Below, in pieces: positions 39,061-49,604 of a stretch of DNA of 64,000 bases. The DNA is from Theocolax elegans. Its lineage: Eukaryota > Arthropoda > Insecta > Hymenoptera > Cerocephalidae. The DNA is taken from contig CM047428.1 in assembly GCA_026168455.1 (NCBI GenBank), positions 88,244,594 through 88,308,593 of the forward strand, read 5' to 3'. Every line of letters begins with the position of its first letter. Positions within the stretch are counted from its first letter, which is position 1. The notes below the pieces were generated by a model. It was not told the origin of the DNA. It was given only the letters and a program-made list of their open reading frames with translations, and did no database searches. The position numbers and the translations under genes are program-made.

Positions 39061-40338
39061 CGGGATTTTGTCTTATTTTACACTTGTGATCATATCGAGC
39101 AGCTAACAAAAGCTAATCATACATCATTGCGATTGTATAGTCAACGGGCTAGATAACTGATTAAATCTTGTATAAATAAGCAAACAATAAATAACGTGCT
39201 ACACACATTTGAAATTAAATTGTCATTAAACATTATCTTCTTAAAATATTAAAAATAAATCAAGTTTTTTCAATTCATAATTCTAATTTTACCTCACATT
39301 TTAATATTAAATCATTTTTATTAATTGTATCCCCCAATGTTAAGTAATCTTTAATTATTAATTTATAATAAAAACACTTTATCTTAAAATCGATAAGCTA
39401 CAGTTCAAATGTCCAAGTTTTGTCAACTTGTTACAGTTAATATTATTATATTTTTTTATTTTATTTTATCTTTTAATATTTTTGGTAATAAAACTGGTTG
39501 TTTTTAATAAAAATATGCTTTAATATTAAAATATGATTTTGAGAATTTCAATGTCGGCTCATCGGACGATCGACCTTTAATTAATACTTTACTTAGCGCT
39601 CATCGATTGGATACTTGACTGATTTACTACGACAAATGTATAATCCTTTCACTTTCAAATATTTATTATAAATAATATTTTTATGCAATTTTAATACTTG
39701 GGATTTTGTCTTATTTTACACTTGTGATCATATCGAGCAGCTAACAAAAGCTAATCATACATCATTGCGATTGTATAGTCAACGGGCTAGATAACTGATT
39801 AAATCTTGTATAAATAAGCAAACAATAAATAACGTGCTACACACATTTGAAATTAAATTGTCATTAAACATTATCTTCTTAAAATATTAAAAATAAATCA
39901 AGTTTTTTCAATTCATAATTCTAATTTTACCTCACATTTTAATATTAAATCATTTTTATTAATTGTATCCCCCAATGTTAAGTAATCTTTAATTATTAAT
40001 TTATAATAAAAACACTTTATCTTAAAATCGATAAGCTACAGTTCAAATGTCCAAGTTTTGTCAACTTGTTACAGTTAATATTATTATATTTTTTTATTTT
40101 ATTTTATCTTTTAATATTTTTGGTAATAAAACTGGTTGTTTTTAATAAAAATATGCTTTAATATTAAAATATGATTTTGAGAATTTCAATGTCGGCTCAT
40201 CGGACGATCGACCTTTAATTAATACTTTACTTAGCGCTCATCGATTGGATACTTGACTGATTTACTACGACAAATGTATAATCCTTTCACTTTCAAATAT
40301 TTATTATAAATAATATTTTTATGCAATTTTAATACTTG
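39061..40338. repeat. Near-identical tandem duplication, about 638 bp per unit
   Basis: GGGATTTTGTCTTATTTTAC begins at 39,061, and the same block restarts at about 39,700. By eye the two copies agree over essentially their full length, both ending TTTTAATACTTG. Such identity means a very recent duplication or an assembly artefact. It contains no gene. Confidence 0.92.
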
Positions 40339-40356
40339 TTTTGTTTATTTTCTTAA

Positions 40357-41017
40357 CTCACAAGGAGAGGTCACGGACTTTGGATTACGGATCTTATCCA
40401 AACTTTAGAACTTTATTACGTAATATAAAAATATGAAAAAATCCAGAATTTTAGATCTATCCCATGGGGATTTTGACCAAAGTTATACGCAATTAAAGGA
40501 AAATATTGAAATATTATAATGGATGCTTTACTTTAATTGCTTATAACTTCTAAACGACTAAATAGAGGTACTCAAACCAAAGTTTAAAAGAAAGTTTCGA
40601 TTGAGTGGTTAGGATTTAGAAAAAAGAAGCCCAAATCCGTCTATTAGATTAAAAGTTATAACAAAAATAAGAAATTGCATCAAATAATTTTTGAGCTAAA
40701 ATTTGCTACATTTTTTATTTTTGCTATAACTCTTAATCAAATAGACGGATTTGGGCTTCTGTTTTAGATACAAACCACTTAAACCAAACTTTCTTCTAAA
40801 CTTTGGTTCGAGTATCTTTATATTTAGTCGTTTAGGAGTTATGAACGACTAAAGTACATTATCTACTTTTCAATATTTTCCTTTAATTGCGCATAACTTT
40901 GGTAAAAATCCCCATGGGATAGATCTAAAATTCTGGATTTTTCATATTTTTATATTACAAAACAAGTCCTAAAGTTTGGATAAGATCCGTGATTCAAAGG
41001 AACTTTCCTTGTCAGTA
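40357..41017. mobile_element. Palindromic foldback element, 0.66 kb
   Basis: The left half from ACAAGGAGAGG through ACGGATCTTATCCAAACTTT, TAGATCTATCCCATGGGGAT and GCCCAAATCCGTCTA is mirrored in the right half, with the arms meeting near 40,690. Arm identity is roughly 85-90 percent. There is no coding sequence. The AAATCCGT motif in each arm links it to the element at 30,562. Confidence 0.8.
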
Positions 41018-41262
41018 AAAAAGAAATTTACATAGGTAATACTCCATTACATATATGTATATTCGTTCGCAGATTTAGCTATGATTAAAAAGTAATAATA
41101 AATTTGTAGCAGAGCCTCTAGTAGAAATAGAAAGGGTTATAATTACCCAGACGAAAATGAAAAATTTTTTTGTAAATTAATATAAATTAAATTTATATTA
41201 CTTTTTTCTTTTTTGTTGAATCATGACTATATATTTCACCAGTATAAAATATTAATAACTAT

Positions 41263-42175
41263 TAAGGTAAAAGTCCCTGTTATTAAACGATTTTTAACAT
41301 GTTTTTTGTTCCGATCTCAATAAAAAATTGAAATAAGCATCAATATTGGAAATTTCTATACCATCCGATGCGCTTATTCTTTCTGAACAATTACCTGGTT
41401 TAACATTTTAATTTAAACGGTTTTAATTAATTATATTATTAAAAAACGGAGAGCCTTATGTGCACGTATTATTAAACGCCTTGAAATACATGTCCCGGCT
41501 GTTTAATAATCCTGTCCCTATTTATTAAACACTTTTAAACACTCAAAATTTAACTATTTTTTAACAATTTAGCTTAGTATTTCGATTGATACTACAAGGA
41601 TTTATCTTTATTTAGTGTATGCAATCATAAAATTCTATAAATAAAACGATGTTTAATAATTTTAATCATAATACAAATGCGAGTTACTTTGGTATAAAAT
41701 GAACCTGTAAGAGTCTCCCGTAAGTCTTGATGCAACTATATTATAAAGATTCAGTAGCCCTTTTTCACATACTTTTGAATTTTAATCGGTTACTAATGAA
41801 TAATGACGAGCATACACATATTAGTGATTCGATAGATATACGTTTCACTAACACACATACTGAAATAATATCAATTTTTCCGAAAAAAAGCTCAAAAGTA
41901 ACCTTCAAGTGCGTTTGTAGGATAACTTTCTAACCAAAAGAAATCCATTATTTAGCCTTTATACAACATGCATATATCATTTAAATCGATTAATAGTGCA
42001 TTTCTAACTATTTTACCAATAAACATCTATAAATAAATCGGTAAATATTGATTTAAAACAGTGTTTATACCGTTTAATAATAGGGACAGGAACAAAATCA
42101 TATGTACGTAGGATGGAACAGCTAATAAATTAATTAAAGCAATTTTAAAATTGCAAAAACAGTCTGTAATCGATT
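41263..42175. mobile_element. TIR element (TAAGGTAAAAGTCCC family), right end missing
   Basis: It starts TAAGGTAAAAGTCCCTGTTA after a TA-ended flank. The inverted right terminus (GGGACTTTTACCTTA) is absent from this copy but present in the duplicated copy at 44,139-44,153. A full element would be about 1.27 kb. TTTAATAATAGGGACAGG-like motifs, echoes of the TIR, recur near 41,500-41,535 and 42,070. No transposase is encoded. It lies about 390 bp upstream of RpS3A exon 1 and shares termini with the element at 12,971. Confidence 0.7.
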
Positions 42176-42528
42176 GTTTTTTTTTAAATTAAAGATCGTT
42201 TTGTAACTTATTTCAGTATATGTAATAATAATCGGTATATATACCGCCTTCAACGATGTTGAGATCAAAGTAATTCAACTACTTGAAATTGACGAATCTA
42301 TTGTATTTTATTGACTCTTATCCAATCTACACAAGCTTACCGTACACGCAAATTTCAATAACACTGTTTGTACAAAGAAAATAAGAATCTGAAATATTGA
42401 TCGAATTTGAATTTCGCGCGGTGAGCTCGACTATACTGAAGCTAGCAGCGCAATGGGTCGATTACCAAATAATTTAGATACTGACCAACTTCGTGTCTCG
42501 TCGTTACTAGCTCCGCGTGCGTGTGCGG

Positions 42529-42563
42529 TTTTTTCCGCTCCTTTCCGTTTTCTAGCCTCAATC
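42529..42563 (+). promoter_or_regulatory. RpS3A: RpS3A oligopyrimidine start region and 5'UTR
   Basis: A pyrimidine-rich stretch (TTTTTTCCGCTCCTTTCCGT and following) lies immediately before the RpS3A ATG, followed by AGCCTCAATC. Ribosomal protein genes usually initiate within such a tract and carry a 5' TOP in the mRNA. The exact start site is inferred. The second copy lies at about 44,512-44,545. Confidence 0.5.
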
Positions 42564-42625
42564 ATGGCGGTGGGTAAAAATAAGGGGCTATCAAAAGGAG
42601 GTAAAAAGGGAGTTAAGAAGAAGAT
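42564..42625 (+). CDS. RpS3A: RpS3A exon 1, copy 1
   Basis: It encodes MAVGKNKGLSKGGKKGVKKK plus two bases of the next codon, the highly conserved N-terminus of 40S ribosomal protein S3a (eS1), followed by a GTGAGT donor. eS1 sits at the 40S platform near the mRNA exit. Joined to the exon start at 43,216 it continues IVDPFTRKD, exactly as the family requires. Intron 1 is therefore 42,626-43,215 in this copy. The start is the only ATG that gives the conserved N-terminus. Confidence 0.93.
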
Positions 42626-43215
42626 GTGAGTAAATCATATTCGTACCACCGGATTTTCCTCTTTTTCAATTACGAGATTTTACATTTAACTATTTTCAAT
42701 GATTCGCGATGCTTACGATTATTATGGATTACAATGTGAAAAAGGTTATGCCTGCTCTCTCGCTTAACCCGAGACCTCCATGCTTTACTTCACTCTCACC
42801 GACTGTTACTCTGTCAAATCCATTTATTCTTTCTTTTATTTATATCGTCTCCGTGGTTATTGTTCTTTATTTATTTACCTCTGACGATTTACTTTTTTTT
42901 ATTATTTTATTCATTGTGTTTTGGTTTCGTTTGTTTATGTGTACCCCTTACTCTTTTACTGAATTTCTACCCTCTCTTTGCAAGACAAATATCACTGGCA
43001 GATGAAACTTTTTGCTTTTGTCAATTTCCTTGCACACATAAAAAATTGCACCTTTTATGCTTCATTGTTTTTTACAGTTTACAAGCAATGCATATTTTCT
43101 TTGCGACAGTAGTTTCTTTTTTTTGTTTCTAATAGTGTTTACAAGTGTGTTTTAATTTGCCAATTGTAGATTTTATTTGATTTATGCAATATTAAGAGAT
43201 TGTTGTTTTTTTCAG
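42626..43215. other. RpS3A intron 1 (copy 1)
   Basis: It runs from a GTGAGT donor to a T-rich TTTTTTTCAG acceptor. The open frames at 42,709-43,132 are intronic, T-rich and unlike any family. No convincing box C/D or H/ACA snoRNA was seen, although ribosomal protein introns often host them. Confidence 0.75.
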
Positions 43216-43242
43216 TGTTGATCCATTCACCCGGAAAGATTG
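43216..43242 (+). pseudogene. RpS3A: RpS3A exon 2, cut off after 9 codons
   Basis: After a strong TTTTTTCAG acceptor the sequence continues the protein in phase as IVDPFTRKD. Where the next codon should be TGG (W of the conserved KDWYDVKAP), the sequence switches abruptly to ATTTAGTGTATGCAATC. That is the start of a second copy of sequence already present at 41,610. The rest of exon 2 and the following central exons, about 150 residues, occur nowhere in the window. This is a rearrangement or assembly junction, not a normal exon end. Confidence 0.88.
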
Positions 43243-43243
43243 T

Positions 43244-44743
43244 ATTTAGTGTATGCAATCATAAAATTCTATAAATAAAACGATGTTTAATAATTTTAAT
43301 CATAATACAAATGCGAGTTACTTTGGTATAAAATGAACCTGTAAGAGTCTCCCGTAAGTCTTGATGCAACTATATTATAAAGATTCAGTAGCCCTTTTTC
43401 ACATACTTTTGAATTTTAATCGGTTACTAATGAATAATGACGAGCATACACATATTAGTGATTCGATAGATATACGTTTCACTAACACACATACTGAAAT
43501 AATATCAATTTTCCGAAAAAAGCTCAAAAGTAACCTTCAAGTGCGTTTGTAGGATAACTTTCTAACCAAAAGAAATCCATTATTTAGCCTTTATACAACA
43601 TGCATATATCATTTAAATCGATTAATAGTGCATTTCTAACTATTTTACCAATAAACATCTATAAATAAATCGGTAAATATTGATTTAAAACAGTGTTTAT
43701 ACCGTTTAATAATAGGGACAGGAACAAAATCATATGTACGTAGGATGGAACAGCTAATAAATTAATTAAAGCAATTTTAAAATTGCAAAAACAGTCTGTA
43801 ATCGAAATCTACGATATTAAAACTATCCCCTAATGCTTAAACAATCATATATAACCCTCCTATTAATGTATTAGAGTTAGAAACTTTGTGCGACATGCCG
43901 ACTTTTTCCGTCAAAATGTTAATCGATCTATGCAATTTTGCCGAGTGCACAGTTTAATATTTTTCGTAATTTCCCCAGTGCTTCATTCTAATTTATTTCA
44001 ATTCGTAAACACAGTTAATAGACTAAATTATTTAATAAAATTTTTCTAATCATTAATATACCTATACTTTTCTTTTAATTCGTATTACTTTCTCTCTGTT
44101 TAGTACGAGGTACACTTTTCTCGAGGTGTTTATTAACAGGGACTTTTACCTTATTTGTTTTTTTTTTTAAATTAAAGATCGTTTTGTAACTTATTTCAGT
44201 ATATGTAATAATAATCGGTATATATACCGCCTTCAACGATGTTGAGATCAAAGTAATTCAACTACTTGAAATTGACGAATCTATTGTATTTTATTGACTC
44301 TTATCCAATCTACACAAGCTTACCGTACACGCAAATTTCAGTAACACTGTTTGTACAAAGAAAATAAGAATCTGAAATATTGATCGAATTTGAATTTCGC
44401 GCGGTGAGCTCGACTATACTGAAGCTACCAGCGCAATGGGTCGATTACCAAATAATTTAGATACTGACCAACTTCGTGTCTCGTCGTTACTAGCTCCGCG
44501 TGCGTGTGCGGTTTTTCCGCTCCTTTCCGTTTTCTAGCCTCAATCATGGCGGTGGGTAAAAATAAGGGGCTATCAAAAGGAGGTAAAAAGGGAGTTAAGA
44601 AGAAGATGTGAGTAAATCATATTCGTACCACCGGATTTTCCTCTTTTTCAATTACGAGATTTTACATTTAACTATTTTCAATGATTCGCGATGCTTACGA
44701 TTATTATGGATTACAATGTGAAAAAGGTTATGCCTGCTCTCTC
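43244..44743. repeat. Second copy of the RpS3A upstream region and exon 1
   Basis: Matches 41,610-42,761 almost exactly. The difference is that it keeps about 350 bp (43,806-44,155) missing from the first copy, including the right TIR of the upstream transposon. Small differences (44,426 CTACC against CTAGC; runs of A and T of different length) show the copies are not a trivial repeat of the same read. At 44,743 intron 1 is broken and jumps to a later RpS3A intron. Confidence 0.9.
44546..44607 (+). CDS. RpS3A: RpS3A exon 1, copy 2
   Basis: Identical in protein to copy 1 (MAVGKNKGLSKGGKKGVKKK) with the same GTGAGT donor. Its intron 1 is truncated at about 44,743 and fused to a downstream intron, so exons 2 to 4 (about residues 24-175 of a protein of roughly 260 residues) are skipped. 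Splicing to 45,006 would also be out of phase: exon 1 ends in phase 2 and the next exon begins in phase 0. This copy cannot make S3a as it stands. Confidence 0.9.
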
Positions 44744-45005
44744 AATTTATAAAAAAAAATTTGTTTAGCCTTGAGATTTTATCCTAAATTTCGCAAGAAA
44801 ACAATGAATAATTTTTTAGTTTATTCACCAGCTTTTTGCGTAGAAAAAATGCAATATCTTACCACATTGCTTAAATAATTTTTAAAAGTAATGTTATTAT
44901 AATGTGCAACAGACATACATACATATACATAAATACAATTTGATATATTCAGCTGTAGATTGTATATATTTTTTACTTAAATTTAATTTAAATGGAATTT
45001 TGTAG

Positions 45006-45167
45006 GTCAGAAGTATTCGCAGAAAAATGGTTGAAATTATCACAGATGACGTTAGCAAGAGCGACTTGAAGGGTGTTGTTAGCAAGTTGTTGCCTGATGC
45101 TATTGCTAAAGACATTGAAAAGGCCTGCCAAGGAATTTACCCACTTCACGATGTGTATATTCGTAAG
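45006..45167 (+). CDS. RpS3A: RpS3A penultimate exon, copy A
   Basis: Encodes 54 residues beginning [20 protein letters not shown] and ending [10 protein letters not shown]. This corresponds to the conserved VRQIRKKMMEIM...[20 protein letters not shown] segment of eS1. It is phase 0 at both ends with TTTTGTAG acceptor and GTATGT donor. It sits 766 bp upstream of the last exon copy A. Confidence 0.93.
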
Positions 45168-45933
45168 GTATGTAATATTTTTATTTATGTTAATGAAACG
45201 CACTGACTTTATCTATATAAATTCTTGTACACAAATAGAATTATAAAATTATGTAACTTCAAGAATGAATAATATTTATTATTGTTTGTTTGTAACTATA
45301 GAATTATTATTTAATATGTAATGTAAAACAAAAACTATATCTTAAAATTATTACATATATAGAGACCAAATTTTAACTATAGATATTAAATGTTTAATTT
45401 TTATATCTTTAATACTGACTGATTGTAGTTATCACTTTTGTAAGGTATATAGTAAAAATATTAATTCTTATATAGTAACATCAATTGACAATTCACTACT
45501 TTGCTTAACATTTCTTTATAATTACTTTAAAAATTTTTGTAAAACAAACAATTTATGTACCGAATGAGTGGTTATAATAGATAAATTTATCCAACTTCTA
45601 CAACGTTATGTAAAATGGTACTGAAAGAAATAAAAGATTGTAAAAAAAAGAAATTGACTTTATTTTGTGATTTTTACGATTTAATAAAATTAATAAATAT
45701 TCTATTTTTCCACACTGAGGAAAATGATTTATTAAAAAGATTATATTTTATAATAACATAGGGATGTACTATTAATGCACATTTAATTTTATAACCACTT
45801 TTCTCATTACACAAAGCGTTTTAAAATAAATAGATAGCATAACAAAAATGTTATCAAAATATCTATAAGTGTTACTTTTATTTCAAATAAAAAACTGTAA
45901 ATTTGATCAATCATTATTTTATTATATCTTTAG
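45168..45933. other. RpS3A last intron (copy A, full length)
   Basis: GTATGT donor to TATATCTTTAG acceptor. The central 530 bp or so is absent from the equivalent intron of copy B. No snoRNA was confidently recognised. Confidence 0.8.
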
Positions 45934-46086
45934 GTAAAAGTATTGAAGAAGCCACGGTTCGAGTTGAGCAAACTGTTGGAGCTTCACGGCGACGGTGGTG
46001 GTAGCAAAGGAGGCGAGGGTGGAGAAACCGGATCCAAAATGGAGCGGCCAGAGGGTTATGAACCACCTGTACAAGAATCCGTTTAG
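45934..46086 (+). CDS. RpS3A: RpS3A last exon, copy A
   Basis: Encodes 50 residues from [20 protein letters not shown] to [10 protein letters not shown] and a TAG stop. The family C-terminus [20 protein letters not shown]...EPPVQESV is unmistakable. An AATAAA polyadenylation signal follows within 25 bases (46,109-46,114), implying a very short 3'UTR. The gene runs tail to tail with the FAR gene. Confidence 0.94.
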   Translation, partial: VKVLKKPRFELSKLLELHGDGGGSKGGEGGETGSKMERPEGYEPPVQESV

Positions 46087-46800
46087 GACGGGTAATGTTT
46101 TATAAACGAATAAAAGTCACTTTTTAGTGCAAAAAAATGTTGCATTTATTTAAAATTCATTTTATATCCATCCATAATCTATATACATATACATATTTAT
46201 ACCTGTATATGTATACGTATATACACGTATATATATATACATATACAATAATATAATAATCAATTATCAACATAATTAAAATTTTTAAAACTAAACGTTA
46301 CAAATAATATACATGTATTCGTTTGTTTGTAATTATATCTCTCTTTTTCTTCTTTGAATAATCAGTTACGAGTTGACTTGCAAAAAAAACAGTTACTCGT
46401 TGATTCGAATGTTCGTATGTGAAAAGATGCTTGAGGTATATCAGTACGCAAGTCGTACTTGCTTCGCACCTATACAACTGACTTAACGTTGATAAACGAC
46501 GAGTCAAAGCAATACCTTAATCGCCTTAATTATTTGGTAAATTTACAAAAAAATTTGTTTAGCCTTGAGATTTTATCCTAAATTTCGCAAGAAAACAATG
46601 AATAAATTTTTTAGTTTATTCACCAGCTTTTTGCGTAGAAAAAATGCAATATCTTACCACATTGCTTAAATAATTTTTAAAAGTAATGTTATTATAATGT
46701 GCAACAGACATACATACATATACATAAATACAATTTGATATATTCAGCTGTAGATTGTATATATTTTTTACTTAAATTTAATTTAAATGGAATTTTGTAG

Positions 46801-46962
46801 GTCAGAAGTATTCGCAGAAAAATGGTTGAAATTATCACAGATGACGTTAGCAAGAGCGACTTGAAGGGTGTTGTCAGCAAGTTGTTGCCTGATGCTATTG
46901 CTAAAGACATTGAAAAGGCCTGCCAAGGAATTTACCCACTTCACGATGTGTATATTCGTAAG
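46801..46962 (+). CDS. RpS3A: RpS3A penultimate exon, copy B
   Basis: Same 54-residue product as copy A. The only difference seen is synonymous (GTT to GTC, in VVSK near 46,875). Silent divergence is what alleles or a very young duplicate would show. Confidence 0.92.
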
Positions 46963-47207
46963 GTATGTAATATTTTTATTTATGTTAATGAAACGCACTG
47001 ACTTTATCTATATAAATTCTTGTACACAAATAGAATTATAAAATTATGTAACTTCAAGAATGAATAATATTTATTATTGTTTGTTTGTAACTATAGAATT
47101 ATTATTTAATATGTAATGTAAAACAAAAACTATATCTTAAAATTATTACATATATAGAGACCAAATTTTAACTATAGATATTAAATGTTTAATTTTTATA
47201 TCTTTAG

Positions 47208-47360
47208 GTAAAAGTATTGAAGAAGCCACGGTTCGAGTTGAGCAAACTGTTGGAGCTTCACGGCGACGGTGGTGGTAGCAAAGGAGGCGAGGGTGGAGAA
47301 ACCGGATCCAAAATGGAGCGGCCAGAGGGTTATGAACCACCTGTACAAGAATCCGTTTAG
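47208..47360 (+). CDS. RpS3A: RpS3A last exon, copy B
   Basis: Identical 50-residue C-terminus and stop as copy A. An AATAAA signal lies at 47,383-47,388. It is preceded by an intron of only 245 bp. Confidence 0.93.
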   Translation, partial: VKVLKKPRFELSKLLELHGDGGGSKGGEGGETGSKMERPEGYEPPVQESV

Positions 47361-47921
47361 GACGGGTAATGTTTTATAAACGAATAAAAGTCACTTTTTA
47401 GTGCAAAAAAATGTTGCATTTATTTAAAATTCATTTTATATCCATCCATAATCTATATACATATACATATTTATACCTGTATATGTATACGTATATACAC
47501 GTATATATATACATATACATATTTATACCTGTATATGTATACGTATATACACGTATATATATACATATACAATAATATAATAATCAATTATCAACATAAT
47601 TAAAATTTTTAAAACTAAACGTTACAAATAATATACATGTATTCGTTTGTTTGTAATTATATCTCTCTTTTTCTTCTTTGAATAATCAGTTACGAGTTGA
47701 CTTGCAAAAAAAACAGTTACTCGTTGATTCGAATGTTCGTATGTGAAAAGATGCTTGAGGTATATCAGTACGCAAGTCGTACTTGCTTCGCACCTATACA
47801 ACTGACTTAACGTTGATAAACGACGAGTCAAAGCAATACCTTAATCGCCTTAATTATTTGGTAAATTTACAATGCAAAAGTCCTAACTGATGAAATAATA
47901 ATAATAGTAATAATATTAAAA

Positions 47922-48000
<79 letters not shown>

Positions 48001-48001
48001 G
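47922..48001. repeat. (AAT)n microsatellite, long allele
   Basis: About 26 uninterrupted trinucleotides. The same locus in the next copy (49,551-49,582) has only about 10 units. The length difference between otherwise near-identical copies is typical of two alleles. Confidence 0.93.
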
Positions 48002-48022
48002 ACCACACACGTTAAGGCACAA

Positions 48023-48482
48023 TTAGGAAAGAAGAAACTGGTCCAGGATATGCCAACCGCGAATAAGGAGTGTTCGAAAACTGTCGCTGAGCCAACACAT
48101 CACCAGCATGAATAGTAAAATTTTGGTGATCACGTCCACCCAGTACATTCTGAAATTAGAAGGAAAAAGAAAACGTCATTTGATGTTTTAAATTTGCGGA
48201 TGAATTATAAGACGAAATACGTACATCCTCATGTGTCGACGTGCTCTCGGCAAAGTCTCTGGCGGCTCGTTCAATATAAATATTCTAGCGGCTCTGATGC
48301 AATTCTCGAAGTAATCGTCCAAATCCATATCGTCTCCGTGTAATTGGTAATTCACTTTTTCCTTTTCGTTCAGTATCGATCTCACCTCCGCTATGTTCGA
48401 ATTTTCAAAGTCCCATTGGTTGTTCGCGTAATATTCGAATACTTCAAAACCCTTTTGTATACGTCGTTGAACACGGCACATA
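48023..48482 (-). CDS. Duplicated last two exons of FAR (copy 1)
   Basis: Two exons, 48,225-48,482 and 48,023-48,149, repeat those at 49,808-50,065 and 49,605-49,731 with the same protein: CRVQRRIQKGFEVFEYYANN to RARRHMRMY-type end, then MYWVDVITKILLFMLVMCWL to the stop. They are cut off on their 5' side at about 48,530, where RpS3A intron sequence resumes. They are therefore an isolated terminal fragment, not a second gene. Read with the RpS3A copies, this is one repeating block. Confidence 0.88.
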
Positions 48483-48529
48483 CTGCAATATATGGAAATT
48501 AAATAATTTAAATTATCGAGTGAGAAGTT

Positions 48530-49502
48530 ATAATAATAAATTTATCCAACTTCTACGACGTTATGTAAAATGGTACTGAAAGAAATAAAAGATTGTAAAA
48601 AAAAGAAATTGACTTTATTTTGTGATTTTTACGATTTAATAAAATTAATAAATATTCTATTTTTCCACACTGAGGAAAATGATTTATTAAAAAGATTATA
48701 TTTTATAATAACATAGGGATGTACTATTAATGCACATTTAATTTTATAACCACTTTTCTCATTACACAAAGCGTTTTAAAATAAATAGATAGCATAACAA
48801 AAATGTTATCAAAATATCTATAAGTGTTACTTTTATTTCAAATAAAAAACTGTAAATTTGATCAATCATTATTTTATTATATCTTTAGGTAAAAGTATTG
48901 AAGAAGCCACGGTTCGAGTTGAGCAAACTGTTGGAGCTTCACGGCGACGGTGGTGGTAGCAAAGGAGGCGAGGGTGGAGAAACCGGATCCAAAATGGAGC
49001 GGCCAGAGGGTTATGAACCACCTGTACAAGAATCCGTTTAGGACGGGTAATGTTTATAAACGAATAAAAGTCACTTTTTAGTGCAAAAAAATGTTGCATT
49101 TATTTAAAATTCATTTTATATCCATCCATAATCTATATACATATACATATTTATACCTGTATATGTATACGTATATACACGTATATATATATACATATAC
49201 AATAATATAATAATCAATTATCAACATAATTAAAATTTTTAAAAACTAAACGTTACAAATAATATACAATGTATTCGTTTGTTTGTAATTATATCTCTCT
49301 TTTTCTTCTTTGAATAATCAGTTACGAGTTGACTTGCAAAAAAAAACAGTTACTCGTTGATTCGAATGTTCGTATGTGAAAAGATGCTTGAGGTATATCA
49401 GTACGCAAGTCGTACTTGCTTCGCACCTATACAACTGACTTAACGTTGATAAACGACGAGTCAAAGCAATACCTTAATCGCCTTAATTATTTGGTAAATT
49501 TA
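48530..49502. repeat. RpS3A 3' region, copy C
   Basis: Starts inside the last RpS3A intron (matching 45,571 onward) and runs through the last exon and 3' flank. Sequence differences from copy A are single bases and homopolymer lengths, for example TTCTACGACG against TTCTACAACG. Confidence 0.9.
48889..49041 (+). CDS. RpS3A: RpS3A last exon, copy C
   Basis: A third copy of the 50-residue C-terminal exon, identical in protein, with AATAAA at 49,063-49,068. No penultimate exon precedes it; upstream lies the truncated FAR fragment. This copy continues without a break into the intact 3' part of FAR, so it probably represents the true gene end. Confidence 0.93.
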   Translation, partial: VKVLKKPRFELSKLLELHGDGGGSKGGEGGETGSKMERPEGYEPPVQESV

Positions 49503-49550
49503 CAATGCAAAAGTCCTAACTGATGAAATAATAATAATAGTAATAATATT

Positions 49551-49582
49551 AAAAAATAATAATAATAATAATAATAATAATA
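49551..49582. repeat. (AAT)n microsatellite, short allele
   Basis: About 10 trinucleotides, at the position equivalent to the 80-bp tract at 47,922. Confidence 0.92.
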
Positions 49583-49604
49583 GACCACACACGTTAAGGC
49601 ACAA

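Larger units (their letters stand above)
46548..47874. repeat. RpS3A 3' region, copy B
   Basis: Repeats 44,748-46,548: penultimate exon, shortened last intron, last exon and 3' flank. It begins abruptly inside the intergenic sequence of copy A. The last intron lacks about 530 bp through a deletion with a TATATCTTTA microhomology. The 3' flank carries an extra copy of a roughly 50-bp TATACCTGTATATGTATACG-type repeat. Confidence 0.92.

Noticed and set aside
42709..43132. T-rich open frames between RpS3A exons
   Set aside because: They lie inside RpS3A intron 1 and have no similarity to any family.
44546..46086. A complete second RpS3A gene
   Set aside because: Exon 1 (ending phase 2) and the penultimate exon (phase 0) cannot be spliced in frame, and exons 2 to 4 are absent.
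48023..48482. A second, tandem FAR gene
   Set aside because: Only the last two exons are repeated and the copy stops abruptly at 48,530 inside a block that also repeats RpS3A DNA.
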